Shown one piece after another: positions 1 to 11,384 of a stretch of 64,000 bases of DNA. The first letter of the stretch is position 1. Each line of letters begins with the position of its first letter. The notes under the pieces are model-generated. The model saw only the letters and a program-made list of their open reading frames with translations, searched no databases and was not told where the DNA came from. The translations under genes and the position numbers were made by a program. The DNA comes from Umbelopsis ramanniana AG (lineage: Eukaryota; Mucoromycota; Umbelopsidomycetes; Umbelopsidales; Umbelopsidaceae), in assembly GCF_025399195.1 (NCBI RefSeq), contig NW_026252098.1:62001-126000 (forward strand), read 5' to 3'.

Positions 1-1235
1 GCAACCGGTCAAGATATTGCTGATCTTGTTGACTATATTGCTGACTGCGTATCCGATTTCCTCGTCAGAGTCGGTTCTCAGGATCTGTTTGTATACCCTA
101 TGGCGATCAGTTTTGGATTCGCAGTAGAGCAGACTGCACTGAACAAGGGATATATCATTGCCCTAGGCCACGGATTTGATTATGCCAACGGCGTTGGTTG
201 TGATGTCGTTGAACTAATCCATTCAAGGTTCCAACGAAAAGGTCTCTCTGTGAGAGTAGTCGCTATTGCCAATGGTAAAATATCAAATTCAAGCTATCAA
301 CTGATAAAACTTTCGTCTGACTCGTTGTTTTCCCCCCTTAGATACAGTTTGTACTTTACTCGCACACGCATACCAGCACCCAAGCACTAAGCTTGGCATA
401 GTTCATAGCGCTGGAACAAACTGCGCATATTATGAAACGATGGATAACATCTCAAAGCTTCAGACAAATGCAAACCATATTCGCTCTTCAAGTGACGGAA
501 GCGACATGATTATCAACACAGAATGGTGCAACTTCGGCTCTAAGAAGAAATATCTTCCTTCTACATGGTTTGATCGAAAACTTGATCGAGAATCAAACAA
601 CCCAAATGTTCACATTTTTGAGAAGATGACCACTGGCGTATACTTGGGCGAACTCGTGAGAATTGTCCTCATCCATCTTGTCGACAATGAAATGCTTTTT
701 GGAGGAGAAAGCTCTGAAGTCCTGAATACACCATTTAGCTTTGACACGAGCTACATGTATGTATGTGAAAATGACGATACTCCTTCTCTGGATGGCATCA
801 GAGTCATTCTCGAAGACATGCTCAAGGTTGGAGCAACAAGCATGGCTGACAGGGAAATTGTAAAGAAAGTATGTGAAATCATTGGAGAGAGAGCAACCAT
901 GTTGGTCGGCGCTGGCACTGCCAGTGTTGTTCAATACATGGTAGAACATGGCATAGGAATGGACCTAGATGGCTCCGGATTTGCTATATGTAAGTTGTTT
1001 CTGGCGACCAGCAAGTTTGTAGTTGATATCTTTGTAATCATACTGATCCTGTTATTACGTTACAGCTATAAGCGGCGATATCTATGAGGATTACCCACAA
1101 TTTCATCCCCGAGTCTGTAAAACGTTAAAAAAAATGTTACCGGAACATATTGCCGCCAAGTTATCAGTTGGCATTGTCAAGCATTCAAGAATAGTAGGAG
1201 CAGCCATCGTAGCAATGATGGCTGAAAAAGCGTAG
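1..1235 (+). CDS. Divergent hexokinase-like protein, 3' part (5' end outside window)
   Basis: Three exons are visible: 1-274, 342-989 and 1066-1235. The reading frame is open at base 1, so the gene starts upstream. The product shows the hexokinase fold: an AIANDTV segment holding the expected catalytic Asp, NTEW, LPSTWFD, FEKMTTGVYLGEL and MDLDGSGF blocks. Hexokinases phosphorylate glucose in the cytosol. Several usually invariant sites differ here. The WTKGF-type sugar-binding block reads LGHGF. The GTGTN phosphate loop reads HSAGTN. The C-terminal DGSGxGAA adenosine loop reads KHSRIVGAA. From family knowledge, fungi carry atypical hexokinases of this sort (for example the Aspergillus XprF/HxkC group) that act in regulation rather than glycolysis, so a reduced or absent kinase activity is inferred. 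Family assignment is firm; enzymatic status is not. Confidence 0.9.
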
Positions 1236-1603
1236 TAGTAAAGCAAACACATTTCTTTCTTTCTTTTTCTTTGTATTCGTATCAGCATTATCATGTAACA
1301 GCACAATGGGGGAAATAAAACCGGTTGAAATATGGTCATTTGAATATCGTTCACTTTCACGACAGGGTATTTTCCGTCTCAACTTCTCTCAATCTGCTGA
1401 TGATGAGAGCGCAAAAGACGTTCATACCGGGAACACATGTTAGTGAACCAACTGTTTGGTCGTCCTTTGGATTCGATGAATCTTTGTGTCGTAAAATCCA
1501 AATATGATCCCTCTCCGCAGCAGGTTGTGGCAAGCGGCCGACCCCGCCTGCCGTGACTGCAAATATTCGCCTGGCAACCTGTCGGTTTGTGACATCTTTA
1601 ACC
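1236..1603. other. Intergenic: hexokinase 3' UTR and SAP18 promoter
   Basis: This 368-base stretch lies between two genes on the same strand. It begins with a T-rich 3' UTR-like part (around 1250-1275). I see no open frame with coding character and no clear TATA box. Short open frames here look like chance. Confidence 0.6.
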
Positions 1604-2463
1604 ATGTCTACGACAGTCGATCGAGAAAAGGTGAGAATCGAATACCGCTTTTATGGAGACGATCTTGTTTATGGTTATATGCAGTGAACTTGGTCTTCTT
1701 GTGCTGTGATCAGCTATTATTGAACCCGTCCGCACTTGACTAGTAGCTTTGTGATCTGTATCTCGCCACTAACAGCACTTCAATTCAGGATTGCCCGTTT
1801 CTTTTGCGGTTATTTTGCAAAGTAGGAAGCCATCACCCGTACGTTTATTACCGCATGAAAGCGTGATTGACAGCTGTCATGTACATTATTTAACACCCTT
1901 GCCTTACTTCTTAGAATTGGCGAATTTGATCTCAAACGAGTTCCTTCCAAAGATGAATTACAGTTATATACGTGGTAAATTATTATACTACGCGTGCCAG
2001 ACAATGCTTGATATCAAGTGCTAAAAAAAAGAATGAAATTTGTAGGAAGAACGCAACCTTAGAAGAAATAGCACAACTGATCATGGAAGTTTACCCAGAA
2101 GCACAGCTCCCCGATGCACGATTGTCGTTCCGCCTCGTTTACCTGGACAGCCAGCGAGCAACCTATACATACAAAGATATTGGACGAGTAGCTTTTGGTG
2201 CAAAAAACGCAAACTCCCAGGATCACCAAAAGACATTGGAGACGACACGGTTCATGATCGGCGATTATATCGATGTTGCTATTTTCGACGGCCCACCACC
2301 ACCACGATCGCAATTCCGTAATAGCGGTGGCCCCTCTCGTGGGTTTGGAGGCGGCGGTCGCGACAGGTCTGATCGCGGTTTCGGTGGAGGTCCTCGCATA
2401 CGAAACGGACACGGCGGTAGAGGAGGCGGTGGCGGCGGTTTTGGTAGAAGAGAGAGATTCTAA
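1604..2463 (+). CDS. SAP18: SAP18-like Sin3 histone deacetylase complex subunit with RGG tail
   Basis: Four exons, 1604-1630, 1789-1838, 1915-1974 and 2046-2463, give 184 residues in frame. The start ATG precedes STTVDREK, matching the DREKTCP-type start of SAP18. The ubiquitin-like SAP18 fold follows: CPFLLRLF, an EFDL segment, ELQLYTW split by the third intron, ATLEEIAQLIMEVYPEAQ, and FMIGDYIDVAIFDGP. SAP18 bridges the Sin3 deacetylase complex and the ASAP/PSAP splicing-associated complex in the nucleus. After about residue 130 the protein is a low-complexity Gly/Arg tail with several RGG-like units, ending GRRERF. Such tails bind RNA or are arginine-methylated in other proteins; that role here is inferred. 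Ordinary SAP18 proteins end soon after the core domain. Confidence 0.88.
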
Positions 2464-2707
2464 GCAAGTATCTACACCTGGAGTGACCGACTGCAGTACA
2501 GCTGCCACGCCTCGATGTCGATGATTTCCCATGTCATCCACAAAAAAAAATACCTTTGCAATTATCACTAAAAGTTGTAACATCTTCCATCAAGTCCCTA
2601 TCAGCAAGACACGAATCAATCTCCCGATTTTTTTTATAAGCTGTTTTATAAAGAACATTGGTGTGTTTTTGTCTACATACGAGAACGAAGAAAAAAAGAA
2701 TTATCCC

Positions 2708-5651
2708 TTAAAATAAATCCGCGAATGGGTCATTCTGTGCTGCTTTTTGCTGTTGTTGAGGAGGTGAAGTTGGTTGCGCAGCTGGCTGTGTATCGAAAAG
2801 TAAGTCACCTCCAAACAGGTTCTGCTGTAACTGCTGTTGCTGTTGCGGTGGAGATTGTTGGAACATTGGTTGTTGAAAACCAGATGTTTGTGGTACTGGG
2901 GCAGGGGCAGAGGAACCAAACAAACCCATGATATCATCGACATTTGATTTGGGCTTTGCTGCTACTGGAGATTGCTGTTGTGTTTGCTGCGGACTGCTTG
3001 GTGAAAACAAGTCTTGTAGGTCATTTTGAGCAGATGGCTGTGATGAGCTTGAGGCAGCAGCAGCGCCCGGATCATCCCAATCCAAATCCAAAAGATTGCC
3101 AATATCGTTGTTTTTGATAGCGGCTTGTATTTGGGGTGGAGGTGCATTGATATCTTCCTCTTCGGCGGGTCTGTAAGGAGAACATTAGAACACGGGTATA
3201 TCATAGGGATTTAAAAGATTTGTTGTGAGATCCTTACTCTGCAACTGCCTTTTGAACATTATCAGCACCATATCTCTTGCCACCAATGAATGCTTCAGGA
3301 GGCTTGTGATATACAGAAGCAAGAGTGCCAATGTTATATATGAGTTCGTCGAGCAATGCCGCTGATACTCCGGTATCTTCGTCTTCTATCGGCGGCTTGT
3401 CAGAAAGAACTACGGCCTTTGCAGCTTGGGGATCGGTAGATAGCAGTCGCCAGTATACATATGCTCTGTCTCGGATATCTGGATTTTCACATTCTGTGGT
3501 AGCTGTCTGGAGGACCTGTTGTACGATATCCTGATTCTCATTTGGCTTCTTCAAAAAAAGCTTGACCGTCGCAGTTACCAACTGAAGTTGGACCTATATA
3601 CAAACAAGCATATTAGGTATGCTCAAAAATGAATCTATCAAATCATCCAGTCCTACCTGTGCGTTCTCCTCCTTGAAGTTCTCCAAAAATCCAGACAAAA
3701 GTTCGTCAGCATTATCAATATGCGATGCATATTCGCCAATGATCCAAATTAGAGATGCCTTGGCCTCCGGCTCATCAAGAGCATCCAGGTTCTCGCAAAG
3801 TGTAGGGATGATACCTTCGTACTTTTGAGGGTATTTACGGAAGATATCCTGCATATCATATACAATTAGTGCCATGTCCTTTGTCTTACAGCTATTCCAG
3901 CGGTTTCACTTGCCTTGATGACAACGATTGCTTCTTGCACAACGTAGTTGATACCAGTATTAATCAAATCCAACAAAACATTGATACAACGTTCAGATGC
4001 TTCCTCAATCTTGATTGCACATCGCCCAATAGCTCGGACGGATTTTCTAACAAAGTCAACATCGACTTCACTGGCGTACCTATGAAAGCAATGAGAATCG
4101 CTTGATTAGGTTCCAATTGTCAAGCATCCATCAACATAGATATATATACGTACTCCTTCAACTCGCTGAGCAATTGGTCGACATTTCGCTCATTGCAGAG
4201 CCGAATCATGATCTCCAACTTTTCCAATTTGACATACGGAGGGTCATTATACTTGCAGAAGAACACTCTCATTTCGTTTGATAAAACATCCGATCGCTTT
4301 TGCAAGATGAGGTTTATGTTTCTCAGTGCAACATATTGTACTTCTGGAGGTCCAGACAACAAAGTAACTTGAAAAGAAGAGAAACATTAAAATCGCAAGC
4401 TTAGAAGAAAACACAAATATCATCAGTATGCTTACCCAATGGTGGTGCCATCTTCTTGACTAAATTTTTGTTGAAGTTTGCGTCTCGCACGAGCCTCATG
4501 TTGATCATAAGGACCTTGATGGCAGAAAGGACAACGCTTCCATTTGCATGTTGTAGTCGAGGAAGCACTCTGTCGCAAATTCCCTCAGCCTCCTTGACAT
4601 CACCTGCCTTGTAATCTGCCAAAGCAGTAAGAATAGAAATCTGACCCCACTCAGTGCACTCATTCAATGCATGTAGCAATTTGTTCAACGTTCCTCCAGT
4701 GATTTTGAAAACTACTGTTTCGGGTGATGCTTCATTGATATCGGAAAGAGCAACAACAGCATTGGCAACAACCATAGGATTAATGTCAGAGACCATCTCT
4801 TGAAGGGTCTCTACGAAGCCGCTCTCAAGCGCCAACTCAGGATTGAGGTCGTAGAGTTTGGCAACACACAAGCACGCTGTTTTTCGTACATATGGATTAT
4901 CATCCTAAGTATGCAAGTCAGTACCCAACAACATGTTACAGAATGTAATACCAGCAGTGAAGTACAAACCTTTAAGCACTTTCGAAGGGGCTCAGTGAGA
5001 TAATCGATAATTTTTTCGACACGAAGACATCCCATAGTACGGATTGCGAGTGCTCTGATCAACGGATTGGTATCGTTTGTATCCTTTCATCGATGTGAGC
5101 AAATCAATTACAGCCGGTTTTATAAACAGAAAATGCGTCCATGTTAACAACTTACCATTACAAATGTATTGACCGCAAGAATAACCAATTCTGGTTGAGT
5201 TTTTGCGTAATTCATAAGATAGAGGTATACAAGTTTCTTCAACTCGAGGTCCTCGGTATGCATATTTTTCAATACATCAGGAAACAAGCCTGAAACATCC
5301 TTTCCAACGGTCATGTTTGCAATGACCTTTTTCACTGCATCTTTGCGAACGCCGCGATATTCACTGTTGAGCTCGGCTTTAAGTTCATAGTTTTCGCCTA
5401 TAATTTAGAGACAATGTTTATGGAGGTCAGTAACCGCATCGGAATCAACTGAACAATCTTGGTTACATAGAAGGTGTATATAGTGTTGATGAAGTCGGAT
5501 GTTGTGTGGCGAATCTCAATGCCGTCGAACCAGATCGACGTCGTACGTGGCAGGAGAAGCATTACAGTTCAAGTTTAAGCAATACTAATGATAGAGGACT
5601 CATACCGCGCTTATTGGTAGTAAAAAACTTGGGTCGAGAAGCGATGTTCAT
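2708..5651 (-). CDS. APL2: Beta-adaptin of clathrin adaptor complex (AP-1 type), lacking the ear domain
   Basis: Nine exons are inferred on the minus strand, with the start at 5651 ([10 protein letters not shown]) and stop at 2708-2710. The first intron is long, about 200 nt. The trunk is a textbook beta-adaptin HEAT solenoid: [58 protein letters not shown], and [19 protein letters not shown]. It forms the large beta chain of an AP complex that sorts cargo into clathrin vesicles at the trans-Golgi/endosome or plasma membrane. The C-terminal part holds a perfect clathrin box (LLDLD, near 3085), then a Q/P/S-rich linker with DLLFD and DPFADLF, and stops there. There is no folded appendage. Fungal AP-1 beta chains are often shortened this way; AP-2 beta is the alternative assignment. 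Confidence 0.92.
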
Positions 5652-5861
5652 CCTGTAACAATCCTGTTAGTTCGACAGATAAGAATGAGAACTTCTGTCT
5701 GTGAACTGTGGATGAGAGCTGAGATGAGCTTGAAAGATTGCCTGCTTCGCCGAACAGCTTAACGCGGAAATCGGAGTTTATAACAGCTTCTGGCTGTGTT
5801 TGCCAAAGCAAAAGCCCGTTTTGGACAAAGACCTTACAGTTTTCCCAAACACAATTCATTC
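5652..5861. promoter_or_regulatory. Divergent promoter, beta-adaptin / CCDC28-like gene
   Basis: Only 210 bases separate the two start codons of oppositely transcribed genes, so the stretch must hold both promoters and 5' UTRs. No canonical TATA box stands out. Confidence 0.6.
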
Positions 5862-6767
5862 ATGCCCGACGATGAAAGGATTTTGAAGTCTCTCCAACAG
5901 GAGTTTAAGCCCATGGATAGAAAATATGCTCAAGGAGAGCTAAGAGTCTTTGGTACGGCAATGCAATGAAGTTACGCTCATATATTATGGTATTCTCACT
6001 CGTTTTCCAGGGCGAAACTCAACTCAGATTTTGAACGAACTCGACAAGATTAGGAGAAAGCAAATCAATCTAGCAACGGAACACATATCTTTGGATGGAG
6101 TGGTTGACAATTCGTAAGCAATGTTTAACCTGTTTGAGTATACTGCCTCTTGGTTGTTGAACACTATAGTATTTAGACATCAAGATGTTGCCGACGATCA
6201 AGATCATGAAGTAGGCTACCAAAAGAATGTGGATAACTTTCAAAAACGAGAGGCCAATCTTATCAACTTGATGGATAAGGTTAGTGGACCTCTTTCTTAA
6301 TGACTAATGTACTGATATGCTCTGACATCTGCTTTCGTACATTGTATGAAACTTTGATATGATACAGCTTGATGACCTGGGACAAATGATGTAAACCCCG
6401 TAGATTTAACATATTTTTTATATGGTTGATATGTACATAGTATCTAATATTCACTATTTGTAGGAAACAATTTCATTCCCTGTCTAATTCAGTAATTGCC
6501 CAAGGAGATGTACTGACTGATTTTTCTGCAAACGAGTCCACATCGACAGAAAAAGGTGTAGAAAATCTGCAAGGCTCACTTCCTGCTGAAGATGGAATAA
6601 ATCAAAGATACAACAGTATGGACACAGTGGTTGGTCCAAGCATGCAAAATCTCTTCAACAACTCTGCTATACCCCCGCAAGCATCCAGAAACTCACTACT
6701 TCAGAATGCCAACACCACGACAGAGGAAGAGGATAATGATCCGAACAGCACCAGGCAAGCAAATTAG
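5862..6767 (+). CDS. CCDC28-like coiled-coil protein
   Basis: Five exons, 5862-5952, 6011-6113, 6177-6279, 6368-6390 and 6464-6767, give 207 residues with the frame kept. The third exon uses the second of two close acceptors (AG at 6175-6176); the first would bring in a stop. The N-terminal block ILKSLQQEF, then GELRVFG, then ILNELDKIRRKQINLATEH and the helix around FQKREANLINLMDKLDDL, follow the layout of metazoan CCDC28A/B (a DF..GKLQAFG block, a VREMQEKLARL helix, a second helix). CCDC28B modulates mTORC2 and cilia in animals; the function in fungi is not known to me. The C-terminal 90 residues are Asn/Ser/Thr-rich and acidic, probably disordered. Assignment rests on pattern similarity only. 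Confidence 0.6.
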
Positions 6768-6935
6768 CCGTCGAGCAGACGGCTCAATTGTACGTGTCTA
6801 GTGTTCCACTCATGTACATAGCATCCTTTCAGTTATACATAACTTTTCTACCATTATAAACCTCATTCTTATTGAACATGTAATATCGAAATCCACCTAT
6901 ATGTGCTTTTTATCAAATGATTGATCTAAATTCTT

Positions 6936-9900
6936 CTATACAAACACAAGATTATGAACAGGTTTGCCATTGACAGTCAACTTGGTATGGTAGGATAAAT
7001 AAGAGTGTTGAAGATTGTTAAGCTTGGCACCTGGGATATGGAGTGGAAATCTATGATCAAGATTGTTTCCAAGTAATTGTAAGGCATCTTTATAGCTAAT
7101 CATCAGGCTGGGTATATGAATTTGGCGTTTGGGAGTTGCTGATCCTACAACTTGAAAAATTTTGTTTTCGTCTGCGTTTACGAAGATAATTCCCGTTGCG
7201 CCAGCGGATTGCGCCAGGATGGCCTTGTCTTCAAAATTACATTTGCCTCGTCCAACAATCACCATGTTTCCACTGATCGCACTTTTCTCGTCTTCAGAAT
7301 ACTGACTACATCCGAGAAAGGTGTCGAAGAGAGGATCGAAGATGACCAAAGATGTTTCCATGTCTTCCATATCAGAGAGATCTGGTCCAAAAGCAGCTCT
7401 TGCACCAATAATGTTTTGTTGCGATATACCGTCAAAACTCCCAATGTGTACAGTGATAACCTCTTCCGGAGTGTTGTTCCGAGAACTGAGTACTACGCCG
7501 GATGGGAAATGGAATTCCAAAGCCAAAAGTTCACTACTGAAGTATGGCTGAATAGCTAAAAAGGGGATTTGAAAAGATTGTCCTGTCGATAACCTATAAG
7601 ATGTAATAAAACGGATTTAGTATGCATTTGAGACTATACGGATGCAGCACTATCCGGCAATCTTACGTATCCCACTTGCCGACTAAATATGAAGTAATGA
7701 TATGTGGTAAAAAAATTCTAGGTTAGCTATAATTGCGTGTTGTTACAATTTTTTAGACGATCTGGTCTCGTAAATCAGCTCCCATATAGAATAGCGTACC
7801 CTTATGCAATGATATTCCGTTCATATCACAGTTGGCGAATACAATTCTGACGTTCCCCTATCTTACCAACGATAATAGTCATACGAACCTTTGGTCACAT
7901 CAAAACCGTCACCTCCTCGTAGCACCTTTGTAAATTCCAAGTCAAGGCCAGCAAGGGTACTACTAAACAAGCCGTCGATCAGTTTCAATATACGTGGAGT
8001 GATGGAGTAATGTTCGTCTTTGATCGCTCCAAATTTAAGCTTGAATTTATCGGTTGCAGTTTTTGGGACTTCGCAATAACCATCCCGGGTGAGAGCCACC
8101 GGTTCACTAAATGTGTTGCGTCTGATAAGGTACTGAGCATAATCTGCAACGGGCTGATGTGACATGGTGAACGATAAAGAATGATTCTTGCCATGCGGAC
8201 TTCCATTAATCCAATGATTCTGTAGCGCTGGGTAGGACTGGCAGGTGGTGCGAATCTTTCCCCACGATTTTGGTGGTCTTTGGAGTTTGATATCATGTTT
8301 CACAGGCATTGGCATTACATGACCCTCTGTAATAATATTCGGTCAGTCCCATACAATGGCAGTTTTGAATACGGAGGCATGAAAAGCAAACCTGTTGTAA
8401 ATACGAAATTGGAATCCTCGTGGTTTAGAGGATGATCTGAAAGTGATGGGTTTGACGTTAATGTTCATGTTCCTTGACTTATGTGAACTGGCATACTACT
8501 TACCAATATCAAATAACAAATAAAGATACTTGAAAGTTTCGCTCAACACAAAGCTTTCCATCCTGTCTTCCAACGCACCGGTTCGTACGTCAGCCAAGGA
8601 GGCAAATCCACAAGGTAATCGAGCTCTGTCGTTGATGTCTTCCAATATCATTTCTCCAACTTCAAGGTAAAACGGATCATGAGTAGCTCTATACAAAAAG
8701 TACGTGGATTCCGCAAATTCCGGTCGAATGGGGTAAAACCCAATATCCACATCGTCTTGGACGAAGTTGTATCGTTCCGGCATTCCACGGTATTTCTTCC
8801 AAAGGTTGTAATACGTTAGGTGTGACTTTATAGCCATCTCTAGGTCACCATACAAGACTTGTAGACCAGGCCAGAATGCGCTCAAGCTGTCAATCCAATG
8901 TGACATCAGCTGTGCAGATGCCATATCCACATTTTTGTATAAGTATCCGCCAGGATCTGCTACATAGGTCATGATAGCAGAATATGCATCCTCGAACATG
9001 TCATAGTATTCGTCGTCTCCAAAGAGAATATGTGCTTTCAGTAAATATTCAAAAAAAGAATCGATGCCTGCACCAACAGAGGAAGCTGCATAAACCCATT
9101 GTCCGGTTTGCAGATTGATCGCATTACCCATGAGGTCTAAATCCGAACGTCTTTCCCATAAGGCTTTCAGTGCCTTCTTTGCCAAATTCTAAAGCAGAAT
9201 TGCTGGTTTGTTGAGCTACTCAAATGATAAATCTTCGGATGAAATGATTCGTACCTCATAAAATGGGTCATTTGTTAAACGACTCAATACTCCAAACTCC
9301 AATATAAGGCTTCCCGCTCCAGCTGTACATGTTTCTACAGTTTCGCTTTTCGGAACACCAAAACGCAAGTTCACCTATTGCCCCATACAATTAGTGGATG
9401 TTGAAAATAAATTCCTTTCTGAATTGAATCACATACCCTTGGATAAGGAATACCGGTTCTTGACATTTGAAATGCTGGTACCAATCTTTGGGCGAGATCC
9501 TTTGCCGCTTGAAGGAGTTCGCCATTATAGCCATCTATGGTATATCCATACTGGCTATCGGACGCCAAGATATGAGCAGATAACTAATCCCATTCTTATC
9601 AGCATTCATCGTATGCGGTAAATCTATCACCTTTCATACTTACCAATCCTCCCAACGATCGAATGTTTGTTTCAAATACTTGTACTTTACTGTCTTGATT
9701 GAACGACACGTGGCGGGTAACCAATTTGACGGCGTTTTCAAACTCCCGCTGTTCACCCATTATGGCAAGTGTATCAAGGGTATCAATCAAAGTGACTCCA
9801 TAGTCTCCTAGAACGTCATTAATATTGATGTTGGTCCTATTAGAGTTTTAAGTTAAATTGTTAAGATTGTAGAAAACGCGAGGCTCTCTCCTTCAAAGCG

Positions 9901-10397
9901 TGCAGTGCTTACGGGTCATATCTGTCGCTGCCACGACCAGTGCAGTTGAACGGGTTGAGCTATGAAATGAATTAGTAACATGCATAAAGAGCGATGAGAT
10001 AGCTTTCCACCTTTGACTGTATCTTACCTCATCCTTTGGATACGCGTATGTCATGTAGCTGGACCAGCCATGATGAAACATTTCCTAAATTCAGGTTGAA
10101 GTTATAACCTATTGCCAAACGCTACCAACATGCTGATCGCTATATTATATCAAAGCATATAATATAATCTATCCCTAATCGTTACCTTCGTTTGCTGTCT
10201 AAAGTAGGGATCATTGTGTCAGAGCTTCAATTGATTATATTGATCGATTTTAGATCTACTAACTTTAATTCCAGTCGACGATTGTTTGTCATCGTGGCAT
10301 CAGCCCCGAACCCATGACAGCATAGTAGTATACATATAGATACTGCTATAGGGCCGGTTGGGAATCTACATTGACCCCATTGGAAGCCCAATGACAT
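6936..10397 (-). CDS. MNL1: ER degradation-enhancing alpha-mannosidase-like protein (GH47, EDEM/Mnl1) with PA domain
   Basis: A many-exon minus-strand gene. GH47 signatures appear in order: [66 protein letters not shown] and [19 protein letters not shown] protease-associated domain follows in the last exon (around 7450-7050, with [17 protein letters not shown]), as in EDEM3. These proteins trim or recognise mannose on misfolded glycoproteins and send them to ER-associated degradation. I place the start at 10397: this exon encodes MSLGFQWGQ and a hydrophobic run ([11 protein letters not shown]) suited to a signal peptide. It splices through a roughly 60-nt intron with a CTGAC branch-like site to the exon starting QQTKEMFHHG. 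There is no HDEL-type end; the protein ends VHNLVFV. The family call is firm; the first exon is inferred. Confidence 0.9.
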
Positions 10398-10757
10398 TTG
10401 TGAACAAGTCGTCGTATAGGTTGTCTATGAGAGAAATTGGTCACAACTCCTCTCTGGGCCAATAAAATTGCCCTGAGTGGCCAATGAAACACTCAGAATC
10501 ATTGTCGAGTTGTTGGCCGGCCAGAAGCGATGAGTTTACTGTCAAGATTTGCATAGGTTCAAAAGCTATCCTACATTGCATGATATATGAAGTGTATCAT
10601 ATGCTCCATACACTCAAACAGCAGACCAAGATCATTTCCTATGACAATGATATCAAAGGTGCCGTATGGAGGAAGACTACCACACGTGATGCCTTTGCCA
10701 ATTTAAATCGAAAAGCTGCTCGGGCGTTATGTATTCTCTTTTTTTCCCTGTTTCATC
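10398..10757. promoter_or_regulatory. Divergent promoter region, EDEM-like / TFIIS-core genes
   Basis: These 360 bases lie between the two divergent starts. A 101-codon open frame on the plus strand (10484-10789) overlaps this region and the TFIIS-core start, but has no recognisable motif and is probably chance. No clear TATA element is seen. Confidence 0.5.
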
Positions 10758-11384
10758 ATGCCAGACAACAAGATACGATCCAAAAGTAAGCTTTCAATCA
10801 TAATGCTCTTAGGATATTGAACACACTGATATTGATTATATGCTACCAGGCATTGAACTTTTGGCGCATGCACTTATTGGACAGGACAGTGGTGATGGTA
10901 GGTAGCTTCCTGGTATCATAGTTGAACACGTAGTTACTGACTTGTGGTACTACAGCCAACGTCAGCGATAAAAGTACAACCTTAGCAAGCAATATTGAGG
11001 AGGAAATATTCTCTCAGCACGGACAGGAGATCAATAATGAATATAAAGAAGCTGTACGCTCACATGTATTCAATCTGAAAGACTCAAAAAATAACTTGAG
11101 AAGCAGACTATTGAACGATGAGTTGCAGCCAACCGCCTTTGCAGAAATGGTAGGCATTGATGAAGTACACAAGTGCATCCATGATATATTTCGGACTTTC
11201 ACTAATTTAGGGCGGTTTGTGACATAATGATTTGGTGATGTAGGAAAGTAACGAAATGGCGGCTCCTGAACGTCGGCGTAGTAATGAAAAGTTACGAAGA
11301 GAGTCCATCAGAGAGTCGATGGCGATAAACGATCTTCAGCCTATGCATCGTGATTTGGAGGACCCGGATGCTGGAAGAGATTGA
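10758..11384 (+). CDS. Stand-alone TFIIS central-domain protein
   Basis: Four exons, 10758-10785, 10850-10897, 10956-11149 and 11244-11384, encode 136 residues with frame preserved. The product matches the central domain (TFS2M) of elongation factor TFIIS: KIRSKSIELLAHAL, IEEEIFSQHG, then YKEAVRSHVFNLKDSKNNL, then LRSRLLNDEL, then ESNEMAAPERR, and LRRESIRESMAINDLQP. In TFIIS this three-helix domain docks on RNA polymerase II. The usual N-terminal TND domain is absent. The C-terminal zinc ribbon with the catalytic Asp-Glu hairpin is also absent: the frame ends at DAGRD and no Cys-rich exon lies in the 480 bases downstream. The protein could therefore bind Pol II but not stimulate transcript cleavage; that is inference. 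A missed upstream exon cannot be fully excluded. Confidence 0.75.

Noticed and set aside
2059-2583. 174-codon minus-strand frame opposite SAP18
   Set aside because: Antisense of the SAP18 last exon and its Gly-rich tail; composition is an artefact of GC-rich repeats.
10201-10240. EDEM-like gene as pseudogene because of a TGA before the HNDPYF-like frame
   Set aside because: A normal intron with acceptor TTTAG avoids the stop and restores a signal-peptide exon.
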